Program-made: the position numbers and the translations under genes
Shown: positions 63,681 through 64,000 of the stretch, piece by piece
Numbering within the stretch: position 1 is the stretch's first letter
How the letters are laid out: every line of letters begins with the position of its first letter
The notes under the pieces: model-generated
What the model was told of the DNA's origin: nothing
Databases searched by the model: none
What the model saw: only the letters and a program-made list of their open reading frames with translations
NCBI GenBank assembly: GCA_964016885.1
Contig: OZ024741.1
Location: 25,006,374-25,070,373, forward strand
Direction: 5' to 3'
Origin: Eledone cirrhosa
Lineage: Eukaryota > Mollusca > Cephalopoda > Octopoda > Eledonidae
DNA: 64,000 nt

Positions 63681-64000
63681 GTAATGCAAGAGTTAAACAA
63701 CATAGACAGTGTCTTTTATTAGAAATATGGTAATGAAAGGGTTAAACAACATAGATAGTGTCTTTCATTAGAAATATGGTAATGAAAGGGTTAAATTACA
63801 TAGGCAGTGTCTTCTATTAGAAATATGATAATGAAAGGGTTAAACAACATAGACAGTGTCTTTTATTAGAAATATGGTAATGAAAGTGTTAAACAACATA
63901 GACAGTGTCTTTTATTAGAAATATGGTAATGAAAGTGTTAAACAACATAGACAGTGTCTTTTATTAGAAATATGGTAATGAAAGTGTTAAACAACATAGA

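Larger units (their letters stand above)
26076..64000. repeat. Satellite array 2, same 49-bp monomer, about 774 copies
   Basis: Same orientation and consensus as array 1, running to the right edge. Length changes I could place are a 4-bp deletion near 27010 and single-base deletions near 50419 and 59042; the latter two are copies of one event. It holds variants I did not find in array 1, such as ATGTTAATG, CAGTTTCG, CAGTTTTG, GGCAATGTC, TCTCTTACATT and ACGAAATAG, alternating with blocks of array-1-type variants. No genes, RNA genes or other mobile elements are visible anywhere in this stretch. Confidence 0.98.

Noticed and set aside
1173..64000. Regular repeats resembling a CRISPR array
   Set aside because: The repeats are contiguous 49-bp monomers with no unique spacers, in a eukaryotic setting, and no cas genes are present.
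1173..64000. CENP-B box in the satellite
   Set aside because: No monomer variant I read matches the TTCG...A..CGGG pattern; the consensus has no CpG at all.

Overview
This is eukaryotic, almost certainly animal, heterochromatin. It holds one 49-bp AT-rich tandem satellite family (about 1,165 monomers in two arrays) and two copies of the same non-LTR (LINE) retrotransposon. There are no prokaryotic-type genes, operons, rRNA or tRNA genes, and I see no host gene. The retrotransposon has an AP-endonuclease, a YADD reverse transcriptase, a C-terminal CCHC motif and a zinc-knuckle ORF1. That puts it in the APE-type L1/Tx1-like group of animals; I cannot name the species.

Layout: 1-1172 is the 3' part of a minus-strand LINE ORF2, 5'-truncated and running off the left edge. 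1173-20340 is satellite array 1 (about 391 monomers). About 20341-26075 is an apparently full-length minus-strand LINE: 5' UTR, ORF1 (592 aa), ORF2 (about 1,145 aa) and a structured 3' UTR. From about 26076 to 64000 is satellite array 2 (about 774 monomers). All coding potential lies in the LINE; the arrays carry no reading frame worth calling.

The satellite is not a simple tandem array. Rare variant monomers used as markers show higher-order repeats at several scales: a 735-bp tandem duplication, roughly 2-kb units, a 76-monomer (3,724 bp) block, an 84-monomer (4,116 bp) block, and an 8,623-bp-offset duplication with a nested 33-monomer duplication. Two marker families (L and R) alternate along the window, and the LINE sits on an L/R boundary. 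Nearly every marker spacing I measured is an exact multiple of 49; the exceptions trace to four small deletions.

The LINE and the satellite seem linked. The satellite edge of the left LINE copy and the satellite edge at the 3' end of the full copy fall in the same paralogous monomer. They overlap by 14 bp, as if they were the two flanks of one insertion with a target-site duplication. Every monomer also carries AATAAA followed by a GT-rich stretch on the minus strand, the LINE's strand. In the LINE, ORF2 is in the same frame as ORF1, separated by a single TAA that lies inside a consensus splice-donor sequence. All expected catalytic residues are present, and the two copies differ at 3 of 1,172 positions, so the family was active, or its copies were homogenised, recently.
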